A stretch of 64,000 nucleotides of DNA, from the NCBI GenBank assembly GCA_020635905.1, contig JACJYV010000002.1:1-64000 (forward strand), given 5' to 3'. The first letter of the stretch is position 1. Every line of letters starts with the position of its first letter. The notes beneath the pieces are model-generated. The model was not told the DNA's origin, made no database searches, and worked only from the letters and a program-made list of their open reading frames with translations. The stretch is from Bacteroidia bacterium (GTDB taxonomy: Bacteria > Bacteroidota > Bacteroidia > J057 > JADKCL01). The position numbers and the translations under genes are program-made. Shown in pieces: positions 7,634-15,295 of this stretch.

Positions 7634-7673
7634 TTAGGAATTGGGAAGGATCAACCAAATTCCCAACTCCTAA
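7634..7673 (-). other. Intercistronic hairpin between atpA and atpG
   Basis: Inverted repeat TTAGGAATTGGGAA / TTCCCAACTCCTAA, 14 bp with one mismatch and a 12-nt loop, located 14 bp after the atpA stop codon. It lacks an adjacent T run, so it is more likely an mRNA-stability or processing element than a terminator. Confidence 0.6.
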
Positions 7674-7687
7674 CCCCCAAAACCTGA

Positions 7688-9262
7688 TTAATATTGACCT
7701 GCGAGTTCTTTCGCAACCGTTTCGAGTACGCTGGTTTCGTTGTCGGTAAATTTACCAGCCCGAATAGCGTCGAGGGTACCGCGGTGTTTGTGCTCCAGAA
7801 TGTCCAGGTAATCTTTTTCAAATTTCCGGATCTTGTCCACGGGTACGTTACTCAACAGTCCCTGGGTACCCGCATAGATGATAGCCACCTGGTGTTCCAC
7901 CAGGAAGGGATCGTACTGGGGCTGCTTCAGGATTTCAACCAGACGCTTACCCCTTTCCAGCTGACGGAGGGTGGTTGCGTCGAGGTCGGAACCAAATTTA
8001 GAGAAAGCTTCCAGTTCGCGGTACTGGGCCAGGTCCAGTTTCAGGGTACCAGCCACTTTCTTCATGGACTTGATCTGAGCGGAACCACCTACCCGGGATA
8101 CAGACACCCCTACGTTGATAGCGGGGCGCACACCAGAGTTGAAGAGGTTGGTTTCGAGGAAGATCTGACCGTCGGTAATGGAGATCACGTTGGTCGGGAT
8201 ATAGGCGGAAACGTCACCAGCCTGAGTTTCGATGATGGGCAGAGCGGTCAGAGATCCACCACCTTTCACCATTCCCTGAAATGATTCGGGCAGGTCGTTC
8301 ATCTGAGAAGCAATCTGGTCGTTGGCGATGATTTTGGCCGCACGTTCGAGCAGACGGCTGTGCAGGTAGAATACGTCACCAGGGTAAGCCTCACGTCCGG
8401 GAGGACGACGCAGCAGCAGGGACACCTCACGGTAAGCCACGGCCTGCTTGGAAAGGTCGTCATAGATTACCAGGGCGTGACGTCCTGTATCGCGGAAAAA
8501 TTCTCCAATGGCGGCACCTGCGAAAGGAGCGAAGTACTGGAGGGGAGTGGGTGAGGAAGCAGGAGCTGCCACCACCACGGTATATTTCATCGCGCCGGCT
8601 TTCTCCAGGGTCTGCACTACCTGGGCCACGGTGGATCCTTTCTGTCCGGAAGCCACGTAGATACAGTAAACGGGCTCGCCTTTTTCGTAAAACTCTTTCT
8701 GGTTGATGATGGTGTCGATTACCACCGCGGTTTTACCCGTCTGGCGGTCACCAATCACCAGTTCGCGCTGGCCGCGCCCAATCGGAACCATGGAGTCGAT
8801 GGCTTTGATCCCGGTCTGGAGGGGCTCATTCACAGGCTGACGGTAAATTACCCCGGGAGCTTTACGCTCGAAGGGAGAATCATACAGATCGCCGGTGATG
8901 GGGCCTTTTCCGTCGATGGGCTCACCGAGGGGATCGATAACGCGGCCGATCAAAGGCTCACCTACTTTAAGGGATGCGATTTTGCCCGTACGTTTTACCG
9001 TATCACCTTCTTTGATTCCTTCGGAATCACCAAAAAGTACTGCACCCACGTTGTCTTCTTCGAGGTTGAGTACCATGCCTTTAAGTCCGTTGTCGAACTC
9101 AATGAGCTCACCAGCCTGGACTTTGGAAAGGCCGTATATCCTGGCAATACCGTCACCAATCTGGAGTACGGTGCCTACTTCTTCGAGCTGTGCTTCTGAC
9201 TTGAATCCGGAAAGTTGTTCTCTCAGGATCGCGGAAACTTCATCTGGTCTTACTTCTACCAT
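7688..9262 (-). CDS. atpA: ATP synthase F1 subunit alpha
   Basis: AtpA forms the alternating non-catalytic nucleotide-binding positions of the F1 hexamer. The 524-residue product has the beta-barrel N-terminal domain, Walker A loop GDRQTGKTAV (about residues 172-181), Walker B region ALVIYDDLSK, and the family signature PAINVGVSVSRVGGSAQ. It starts MVEVRPDEVSAILREQL. It follows atpH by 12 bp. Three copies of alpha are needed per enzyme, and the hairpin directly after the gene may favour a higher yield than from atpG. Confidence 0.98.
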   Translation of the reverse strand: MVEVRPDEVSAILREQLSGFKSEAQLEEVGTVLQIGDGIARIYGLSKVQAGELIEFDNGLKGMVLNLEEDNVGAVLFGDSEGIKEGDTVKRTGKIASLKVGEPLIGRVIDPLGEPIDGKGPITGDLYDSPFERKAPGVIYRQPVNEPLQTGIKAIDSMVPIGRGQRELVIGDRQTGKTAVVIDTIINQKEFYEKGEPVYCIYVASGQKGSTVAQVVQTLEKAGAMKYTVVVAAPASSPTPLQYFAPFAGAAIGEFFRDTGRHALVIYDDLSKQAVAYREVSLLLRRPPGREAYPGDVFYLHSRLLERAAKIIANDQIASQMNDLPESFQGMVKGGGSLTALPIIETQAGDVSAYIPTNVISITDGQIFLETNLFNSGVRPAINVGVSVSRVGGSAQIKSMKKVAGTLKLDLAQYRELEAFSKFGSDLDATTLRQLERGKRLVEILKQPQYDPFLVEHQVAIIYAGTQGLLSNVPVDKIRKFEKDYLDILEHKHRGTLDAIRAGKFTDNETSVLETVAKELAGQY

Positions 9263-9274
9263 TTTCTTCTCGGA

Positions 9275-9835
9275 TTAAACTTTATCGATGTATGGATTTT
9301 TCTCAAATTCTTGCTTCAGTTTACGGATGGAAGATGAGATGCTTCCGTCGTAAAGGAGGTCACCTACCCGGAGTACGAAGCCGCCAATCAGTTCGGGATC
9401 CACTTTTTCTTCGAGTTCGAAAGTGGTTCCCAGGTCTTTTTCGACCTGGGCCAGAACCTGAGCTTTTTGTGCAGGGGTAAGAGGAGAGGCACTGGTGAGA
9501 ACACCACGGGTGATGTTCTTTTCCTTGTCATGGAGATCAAGAAACACCTGAGCAATATCACGCAGGTAGGGCTCGCGTTTTTTGCTGACGATGATCTCCA
9601 CAAACATGCGGGTGATCTTCGACTTAAAATGCGGGCCAAACACCAGGTTGATGATGTTTTGCTTTTTATCGGAAAAGATAAGCGGGCTTTTCAACATGGC
9701 CACGAAATCAGAATTTTGAGCGCAGACCTGTTCGATCAGCAAAAAATCCTGATAAACATCTTTCAACTCGCCTTTTTCTTTGGCCAGTTCAAGGATGGAT
9801 TTCGCGTACCTGTTCCCTAATCTTAATTCAATCAT
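9275..9835 (-). CDS. atpH: ATP synthase F1 subunit delta
   Basis: AtpH (OSCP-type delta) links the top of F1 to the peripheral stalk. The 186-residue product begins MIELRLGNRYAKSILELAKEK, and its C-terminal region carries the family pattern VDPELIGGFVLRVGDLLYDGS followed by IRKLKQEF. Length and order match the family. It lies 4 bp after atpF and 12 bp before atpA, in line with translational coupling within the operon. Confidence 0.96.
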   Translation of the reverse strand: MIELRLGNRYAKSILELAKEKGELKDVYQDFLLIEQVCAQNSDFVAMLKSPLIFSDKKQNIINLVFGPHFKSKITRMFVEIIVSKKREPYLRDIAQVFLDLHDKEKNITRGVLTSASPLTPAQKAQVLAQVEKDLGTTFELEEKVDPELIGGFVLRVGDLLYDGSISSSIRKLKQEFEKNPYIDKV

Positions 9836-9839
9836 GGGA

Positions 9840-10334
9840 TTAATTCAAATGAAGGTCGTCGATCATCTGGTCAACCACAGCCTGCTTTTGGTCTTTGTCT
9901 GCAAGCTCTTTGCGCAGCAGTTTTTCAGCTATTTGCAGAGAGAGCATGCCTACCTGGTTTTTAATCTCAGTGATGGCGCGCATTTTTTCAGACTGAATCT
10001 CGTCGCGGGTTTGAGCCATGATGCGGTCGGCCTCTTCCTTGGCTTCAGTGCGGGCTTCGTTGATCATGGACTCCTTCATTTCGCGGGCTTCCTTGAGGAT
10101 CACTTCACGCTCGGCACGGGCCTCACGCAAAATTTTCTCGTTTTCGGATTTCAGGTTTTGCATTTCATCGCGGGCTTTTTGAGCTTCCTGCAATGAATTT
10201 TCAATTCCTTCTTCCCGTTTTTTGAGCGCTTCGAGAATGGGCTTCCAGGCAAACTTCTTCAACAGGAAGAAGAATATGAGGAAGATAACGAGGGCCCAGA
10301 CAAACAGCCCCAATTTGGGCATTATAACTTCCAT
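9840..10334 (-). CDS. atpF: ATP synthase Fo subunit b
   Basis: AtpF is the membrane-anchored peripheral stalk. The 164-residue product has a single N-terminal transmembrane segment (LGLFVWALVIFLIFFFLLKKFAW, with the conserved WKPI following), then a long charged amphipathic helix rich in E, K and A that forms the stator dimer, ending near LRKELADKDQ. The start at 10334 (MEVIMPKLG) has a second in-frame ATG four codons later. A large hairpin separates it from atpE upstream; atpH follows by 4 bp. Confidence 0.95.
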   Translation of the reverse strand: MEVIMPKLGLFVWALVIFLIFFFLLKKFAWKPILEALKKREEGIENSLQEAQKARDEMQNLKSENEKILREARAEREVILKEAREMKESMINEARTEAKEEADRIMAQTRDEIQSEKMRAITEIKNQVGMLSLQIAEKLLRKELADKDQKQAVVDQMIDDLHLN

Positions 10335-10376
10335 ATCGCTTGGTTTTCTTTTTTAGTTGTACAATCAGAAACAAGG

Positions 10377-10416
10377 GTAATGCAGGCCGGGGCATTCCCC
10401 CGGCCTGTTGCATTAC
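10377..10416 (-). other. Large intercistronic hairpin immediately after atpE
   Basis: A perfect 10-bp stem CAGGCCGGGG / CCCCGGCCTG with a 5-nt loop is extended by a second perfect 6-bp stem GTAATG / CATTAC, interrupted by a 3-nt bulge on one side. The structure abuts the atpE stop codon. There is no T run after it, so it is unlikely to be an intrinsic terminator; protecting the atpE message from 3' decay is a better inference. Confidence 0.85.
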
Positions 10417-10632
10417 TTAACCGAGTGCGATCAGCAGACAAACAACTTCTGCGAAGAGGGCAACACCCTCAACGAAAGCTGCAGTAAGGATCATGTTACC
10501 GCGGATTTCACCGGCAGCTTCGGGTTGACGGGCAATGCCTTCAACAGCTGAACCTGCCAGACGTCCGATACCGATTCCGGCACCAATGGCAGCGAGTCCT
10601 GCTCCAATGCCTGCACCTGCTAATGCTTCCAT
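10417..10632 (-). CDS. atpE: ATP synthase Fo subunit c
   Basis: AtpE is the proteolipid that makes the rotating c-ring. The 71-residue hairpin has two transmembrane helices around the polar loop RQPEA (residues 35-39). The ion-carrying glutamate is E55 in AFVEGVALF. At positions that bind sodium in the Ilyobacter type (Q, S and Y) this protein has I22, G56 and F60, which points to proton coupling. Gene order atpB-atpE-atpF is standard. The 40-nt hairpin directly after the stop codon is notable because c is needed in about ten or more copies per enzyme. Confidence 0.97.
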   Translation of the reverse strand: MEALAGAGIGAGLAAIGAGIGIGRLAGSAVEGIARQPEAAGEIRGNMILTAAFVEGVALFAEVVCLLIALG

Positions 10633-10668
10633 AATGTTTTATTTAATAATGGTTTAAAAATTTACTTA

Positions 10669-11856
10669 TCAATGGTGATCGTCGTGATCGTGATCGTGGG
10701 TTTCCATGGCCTGACCGATGAAAACAGCGGTCAGCAAGGCGAATACATAAGCCTGAATGATCGCAACGATCATTTCCAGGGCAAAGATTGCCGTAGTAAA
10801 GGCAACTGCAACCGGGGCAGTACCCCAGCCTGCGGCTGGGACCGCGCCATTTTTACCCAATATGAAGATCAGACTGATCAAAGACAGCACCATAAAGTGG
10901 CCTGCCGTAATGTTTGCAAAAAGACGGATGGCGAGCGCCGTGGGCTTCACGATCAAACCAATCATTTCCACGATCATCATCAGGAATTTGATTGGAACGG
11001 GTACCCCGGGGAACCAGAAAATGTGCAACCAGAAATCCTTGGTCGAGTTGGCCAGGATCAGGATAAAGGTAATCAACGCCAGGGCGATGGTTACGCTGGT
11101 GCTGCCTGCAATGTTGGAGTTAAAGGGAGTGAGACCCAGCAGGTTCGAAAACCAGATAAAGAAAAACAGGGTCAGCAGATAAGGAGTGTATTTATCTGCT
11201 TTTTTACCCAGATATACCCGGGCAATGTCGTCACGCACAAACATGACGATGGGCTCCATGAAGGACTGAATTCCTTTGGGAGCATGGTCTTCGTTTTTCT
11301 TATAGCCTTTGGCCACTGCCATGAATATCAGCAACAGCACCAGACCAATGAGGATCATTTGAAAAGAGGTACGGGTGAGTGAGAAGTCCAGAATGGTGGG
11401 CCCGTGTGGCTCAACTTCAACTCCAGCATGTTCTTCAGCGGCTTCTTCAATTGCTTCCAACACCTCTGGCCCGCCATGATTCGCCTCCTCTTCAGGGGCT
11501 TGTCCAAGCAAATACAATTCGCCCTCGGCTATCTCATATCCATTTTCATGGGCCGCTGAAGACATAAAAAACTGAATTCCTTTTTCAGAATTATAGATCA
11601 ACCAGGGCAGGGGAATTTCCAGGTGAAAATACTCTGTTTCTCCACTTTCACATTTTCCCACGGGAAAAGAGGCGATGTGCCAGTTGTGGTTGTCGGTAAT
11701 GTGGTGCATGACCTCATTAGACGGCTTTACGTCCGGGTTCTCACAATGCTCTGCGTGATTGGCACGGAGCCCTGTATTTGCAAACAGCAAAAGGAAAAAT
11801 GCTGCGGCGGTTAAAGCGGCCTTAAACATGTTTTTGAATGTATTTTTGTGCCCCAT
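10669..11856 (-). CDS. atpB: ATP synthase Fo subunit a
   Basis: AtpB forms the half-channels that pass protons to the c-ring. The 395-residue product is much longer than the roughly 270 residues of E. coli because of an N-terminal extension of about 150 residues that begins with a signal-like segment (AALTAAAFFLLLFANTGLRA) and then a soluble domain, as in other Bacteroidota. The catalytic arginine is in PTALAIRLFANITAGH. The C terminus is histidine/aspartate rich (ETHDHDHDDHH), a possible metal-binding tail. It is the first gene of the operon; a good promoter lies 29 bp upstream. Confidence 0.96.
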   Translation of the reverse strand: MGHKNTFKNMFKAALTAAAFFLLLFANTGLRANHAEHCENPDVKPSNEVMHHITDNHNWHIASFPVGKCESGETEYFHLEIPLPWLIYNSEKGIQFFMSSAAHENGYEIAEGELYLLGQAPEEEANHGGPEVLEAIEEAAEEHAGVEVEPHGPTILDFSLTRTSFQMILIGLVLLLIFMAVAKGYKKNEDHAPKGIQSFMEPIVMFVRDDIARVYLGKKADKYTPYLLTLFFFIWFSNLLGLTPFNSNIAGSTSVTIALALITFILILANSTKDFWLHIFWFPGVPVPIKFLMMIVEMIGLIVKPTALAIRLFANITAGHFMVLSLISLIFILGKNGAVPAAGWGTAPVAVAFTTAIFALEMIVAIIQAYVFALLTAVFIGQAMETHDHDHDDHH

Positions 11857-12216
11857 ACAATGCCGGGTTTTTCAAATTCGGGCGCAAATTACAACAATTA
11901 GACTTAAGGTCAAATGTGCAGTAAAAAAAATTACAAAATGGGGTTTTTGAGCCGTTTTGGGCAAAATTTTCGGCACGGTAAAGATAATAAATTTTCAGGG
12001 ATTTGTCAGGCAGTATTACCCATAAAAGGGATTAAAATATGACCTTCCCAATCCCTTAAATCCAACCATAAATACAGGGATTTCACAAGATCAATTTGCG
12101 GGATAATGAGAAAATGAAATCAACCTAAAAACCATTCCCCAAACCCTGTCCCGAACGCGCTAATCCCCAATCTCTATCATCTAAAATCTCAAATCTCTGG
12201 ACTAAAGCCTAACGAC
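11857..12216. other. Intergenic region between ansA and atpB
   Basis: This 360-bp region is AT-rich, without a supported gene. It contains the atp promoter (11885-11914), a weak inverted repeat AATCCCT / AGGGATT near 12050-12083, and low-complexity TAAAATCTCAAATCTC-type sequence near 12180-12200. Confidence 0.6.
11885..11914 (-). promoter_or_regulatory. Promoter of the atp operon
   Basis: On the minus strand TTTG, a 19-bp spacer and TAATTTG (a one-base-shorter version of TAnnTTTG) are present. Predicted transcription start is near 11878, giving a leader of about 22 nt before atpB. Confidence 0.6.
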
Positions 12217-13254
12217 TCAGGTAGAATAAGCCCGCTCCGCGGTCATTTCACCGCGAATGTTGCGCTGCATCAGGTATTTTACCTTTTCGACATCGTCGTA
12301 TTTGCCCATGAGGTACATCATTTTGGTGATGGCCGCTTCCGTGGTAAGGTCGGCACCGTTGAGCACACCCGACTGAAGCAGGTATTTGGAAGTGGCATAA
12401 CGTCCCATGTCAACCGTGCCGGCCGTACATTGGGTGATATTCACCACGATCTTGCCCTGAAGCACACCTTCGCGGATGGTTTCGATCAGGGCGGGTTCGG
12501 TAGGCAGATTGCCCGATCCGTAACTTTCGATCACTATGCCCTTGATTTCGGGCTTCAACATGATGGCTTCCAGCACGGGGTAGGAGATTCCCGGAAAAAA
12601 TTTCTTGAGGGCAACGTTCAGTTCGAGCTTTTCCTGGACCCGGAAGGGAATACCTTTATAGGCATCTTCTGGCGTGGGGCGGAAGTAGCGAAAATGCACA
12701 CCCGCTTCGGCAATGGGACGGAAATTGGGGGAACGGAAGGCACCAAATACGTCTGCATGAACCTTTTTAGCCCGGTTGGCCCGAAACAGTTTGTATTCAA
12801 AGTAAATGGCTACTTCTTTGATTGGCTGGTCAGGGTGAGCCGCAATTTCGAAGGCAGATTCCAGATTTTCCTTTGCATCCGTCCGAATCTCTCCAATTGG
12901 CAACTGAGAACCTGTGATAATCACAGGTTTATCGAGCCCTTCGAGCATAAAACTCAAAGCCGAACCTGTATAAGCCATGGTATCAGATCCGTGGAGGATG
13001 ACAAAACCATCGAATTCCTGGTAGCGGGTTTGAATAATGCGGGCGATCTGCACCCAGATGGCCGGGCCGATATTGGAAGAATCTAAGGGAGGATTAAAGC
13101 TGTGAACTTCGATGTCGGCTCCCAGCTTGGCCAACTCCGGGAATACGGATTCCACATCCACAAAGTCGAAGGGCTCATAATGGCCTTCAGGGGATAAAAT
13201 CATTCCGATGGTACCACCGGAATAGATCATTAAGATCTTTTTTCTGGGTGCCAT
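12217..13254 (-). CDS. ansA: Type I asparaginase
   Basis: The enzyme hydrolyses L-asparagine to aspartate and ammonia. The 345-residue product has the first catalytic-threonine motif as YSGGTIGM (residues 11-18) and the second as VILHGSDTMAYTGSALSF (around 86-103), with TGSQLPIGEIRTDAKEN and VIESYGSGNLP typical of the cytosolic type I (AnsA-like) group. No signal peptide is present, supporting a cytoplasmic low-affinity enzyme. It follows the outer-membrane barrel gene with a 25-bp gap, so the two are probably co-transcribed. Confidence 0.95.
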   Translation of the reverse strand: MAPRKKILMIYSGGTIGMILSPEGHYEPFDFVDVESVFPELAKLGADIEVHSFNPPLDSSNIGPAIWVQIARIIQTRYQEFDGFVILHGSDTMAYTGSALSFMLEGLDKPVIITGSQLPIGEIRTDAKENLESAFEIAAHPDQPIKEVAIYFEYKLFRANRAKKVHADVFGAFRSPNFRPIAEAGVHFRYFRPTPEDAYKGIPFRVQEKLELNVALKKFFPGISYPVLEAIMLKPEIKGIVIESYGSGNLPTEPALIETIREGVLQGKIVVNITQCTAGTVDMGRYATSKYLLQSGVLNGADLTTEAAITKMMYLMGKYDDVEKVKYLMQRNIRGEMTAERAYST

Positions 13255-13279
13255 TCAGCAGAATAGTTGCAGGAACGGC

Positions 13280-14044
13280 TTATTGCTCGGTGATGGTCCA
13301 GGTCAAACCGAACAGGATACCGCCATTCATGTTGGTGGTGGCGGGCCTGGTGTCAGAATAGAATTTCTTGATTACAGGAATTCCGTTTTCCAGTTCGCGG
13401 TAAGTTGCATTTTTATTCTCAGCATCCACCAGACTGTAATCAGCACGGATGCGGACATTGGCCATGATGTTATAGGTGAGTTTTACGTCAACCCCAATTT
13501 CACCCACGGGTCCGTAATCGTACCAGCGGTGCTGACGGTATTCAGAAGGCCAGTCCAGAATATTGGAATACAATTCCTGATCGGGTACGTAAGTCTGATC
13601 GTCATTATAATAACGTGCTTTCACCAGCAATCCGGCCTGAAAACCTCCGTACATGGAGAAAATCACTTTGGAAAGGCGGGTATTGGTATTGAAGCCAATC
13701 ATGATGGGCACTTTTAGGTAGTGCATGCGCTGATTGTGGGTAACGATGTCGCGCAGGGCGTTTTTGCTTTGCCATCTTTGTCCCTGCAGGGAGTAGATGA
13801 TATTGGTGCGGACCCCGAAATGCTGGGTAAAATTGTAACCAGCGCTACCACCTGCGGCCATTCCGAAGGTGATTCTGTGGGAATACACATCCTTTGCCGC
13901 TGCGGCGTCGTCGGCATTATACATCCAGGTATTTTGGGGCAAGGCAAAAAAGCCAAGTTTCAGACCTTTCTGAGCCTGCACCAAAGAAGGCGCGAGGAAT
14001 CCAGCCAAAAGCAAAAACAAAAACAGGACGGACCTCATTTTCAT
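13280..14044 (-). CDS. Outer membrane beta-barrel protein (porin-family-like)
   Basis: The 254-residue product has a clear signal peptide (RSVLFLFLLLAGFLAPSLVQAQ) and alternating amphipathic strands such as HFGVRTNIIYSLQGQRW, MHYLKVPIMIGFNTN and ANVRIRADYSLVDAEN, ending with GGILFGLTWTITEQ. This is the pattern of small Bacteroidota barrels (OMP_b-brl type). Substrate or partner is unknown. It is expressed from a promoter at 14087-14119 that diverges from the tsaC-like gene, and precedes ansA. Confidence 0.8.
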   Translation of the reverse strand: MKMRSVLFLFLLLAGFLAPSLVQAQKGLKLGFFALPQNTWMYNADDAAAAKDVYSHRITFGMAAGGSAGYNFTQHFGVRTNIIYSLQGQRWQSKNALRDIVTHNQRMHYLKVPIMIGFNTNTRLSKVIFSMYGGFQAGLLVKARYYNDDQTYVPDQELYSNILDWPSEYRQHRWYDYGPVGEIGVDVKLTYNIMANVRIRADYSLVDAENKNATYRELENGIPVIKKFYSDTRPATTNMNGGILFGLTWTITEQ

Positions 14045-14086
14045 AGGTTTGGAATATGTTGATAACTGGGTCGTTTTCTAAACAGA

Positions 14087-14119
14087 CAAATCTAAAATTA
14101 ATTTCAATAGGAAGCAAAA
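14087..14119 (-). promoter_or_regulatory. Promoter of the barrel-ansA unit
   Basis: Minus strand TTTTG, a 20-bp spacer and TAGATTTG, a full match to the Bacteroidota -33/-7 consensus. Start predicted near 14080, leader about 36 nt. Confidence 0.7.
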
Positions 14120-14135
14120 TATTCACCTCCAGCGG

Positions 14136-14165
14136 CAAATAAACGGGGTTTATTTGTTAGATTTG
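14136..14165 (+). promoter_or_regulatory. Inverted repeat and -7 element upstream of the YciO-like gene
   Basis: A perfect inverted repeat CAAATAAAC-GGG-GTTTATTTG (14136-14156) is followed immediately by TAGATTTG (14158-14165), a perfect -7 match, about 29 bp before the ATG at 14195. The inverted repeat covers the -33/spacer region, as an operator would. Confidence 0.6.
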
Positions 14166-14194
14166 GCCTCTGAACACGTTTTTAAGCTTTCCAC

Positions 14195-14815
14195 ATGTTA
14201 CTTGAGATACATCCTGACAATCCACAGGAGCGGCACATCCGACGTGCGGTGGAATGCCTGCGTGACGGAGGGGTGATCATTTACCCGACCGACACCGTTT
14301 ACGGCCTTGGATGCGACATCAATAATAAGAAAGCGTTTGAGCGGATTTGCAAAATCAGGGGAATCAAACCCGACAAAGCCCGCTTTTCCTGTATCTGTGA
14401 GGATTTCAAACGGATCGGGGCCTACGGAAGCCACATTTCGACCAGCACCTACAAGCTGATGCGCCGCCTTTTGCCCGGACCTTACACCTTTATTCTGGAG
14501 GCTTCCCGGGAAGTGCCCCGCCATTTTCGCCAGCGCGAAAAAAATGTGGGTATCCGCATGCCCGACCACAAGGTGCCCCTGATGCTCACTGAAATGCTCG
14601 GAAATCCAATCGTGACCACTTCCCTCAAGGCCGACGACGAATTGCTCGAGTACCTGACCGATCCCGAAATGATTCACAAGGATTTCGCCCACGAGGTGGA
14701 TCTGTTCATCGACAGTGGTTTTGGGGGCAACATTCCTTCCACCATTCTGGATATGACGGAAGGCGATACCCCAGTGGTAATTCGCGAAGGGCTGGGCAGC
14801 ATTGACATCCTTTAA
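14195..14815 (+). CDS. Sua5/YciO/YrdC family protein (YciO-type)
   Basis: The 206-residue product belongs to the family of L-threonylcarbamoyladenylate synthases that make the intermediate for t6A in ANN-decoding tRNAs. It has GGVIIYPTDTVYGLGCD near residue 26, KIRGIKPDKARFSCICED, MRRLLPGPYTFILEA, NVGIRMPDH and PSTILD near the C terminus. The CICED and KPDKARFS segments resemble the YciO branch more than TsaC proper, so the tRNA role is probable but not proven. The next gene starts 27 bp downstream, likely one operon. A possible operator lies just upstream. Confidence 0.9.
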   Translation: MLLEIHPDNPQERHIRRAVECLRDGGVIIYPTDTVYGLGCDINNKKAFERICKIRGIKPDKARFSCICEDFKRIGAYGSHISTSTYKLMRRLLPGPYTFILEASREVPRHFRQREKNVGIRMPDHKVPLMLTEMLGNPIVTTSLKADDELLEYLTDPEMIHKDFAHEVDLFIDSGFGGNIPSTILDMTEGDTPVVIREGLGSIDIL

Positions 14816-14842
14816 ATTGTTTTCCCGTAACAACTCCCTGAA

Positions 14843-15220
14843 ATGAGCGATTCTAAAAATATTTCTCCCATTCTCCGGTCCCTCAGGGAAGATATGCAGG
14901 TGATCGGGCCTTTTTTGAGGGATTTTTCCCGGCAGGTAATTCTGGATGGCATTTCAGAATACCCGGTTTATGTGGCCAGCTTTGAGCCCCCGGTTTTGGG
15001 CAAGCCTTTCTTCGATCGCATGACCCACAAGCTGAACTGGTATTATAATGCATCCATTCTGGAGGAATTCGTAAATAAGAAAGTCGTCAACCGCGACAAA
15101 GTCGATGAATTTATGGACACCTTTGGTGACCCTGAGGAGCGGGCCTGCATTCTGATCACCCTGGAAAATGAAGCCTCCTTCCTCTTTATTCCCTATCAGG
15201 CAGAGGAGGAAGAGGATTAA
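14843..15220 (+). CDS. Conserved hypothetical protein
   Basis: A 125-residue soluble protein not recognised. Predicted mainly alpha-helical at the N terminus (SPILRSLREDMQVIGPFLRDFSRQ), with a middle YVASFEPPVLGKPFFDR segment and a very acidic C terminus (QAEEEED). No signal peptide or cysteine motif. It follows the YciO-like gene with a 27-bp gap and is probably co-expressed. Function unknown; the acidic tail and small size suggest a cytoplasmic accessory protein, without further support. Confidence 0.8.
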   Translation: MSDSKNISPILRSLREDMQVIGPFLRDFSRQVILDGISEYPVYVASFEPPVLGKPFFDRMTHKLNWYYNASILEEFVNKKVVNRDKVDEFMDTFGDPEERACILITLENEASFLFIPYQAEEEED

Positions 15221-15295
15221 TTTCTTATATTAGATTTACGATTCACCATAAGGATCCCGGATTCTCCTATCCTTCATGCACTAAATTATCCGGAT

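Noticed and set aside
12040..12090. AATCCCT/AGGGATT as the ansA terminator
   Set aside because: Seven-bp AT-rich stem with a 19-nt loop and no T run; too weak to call.
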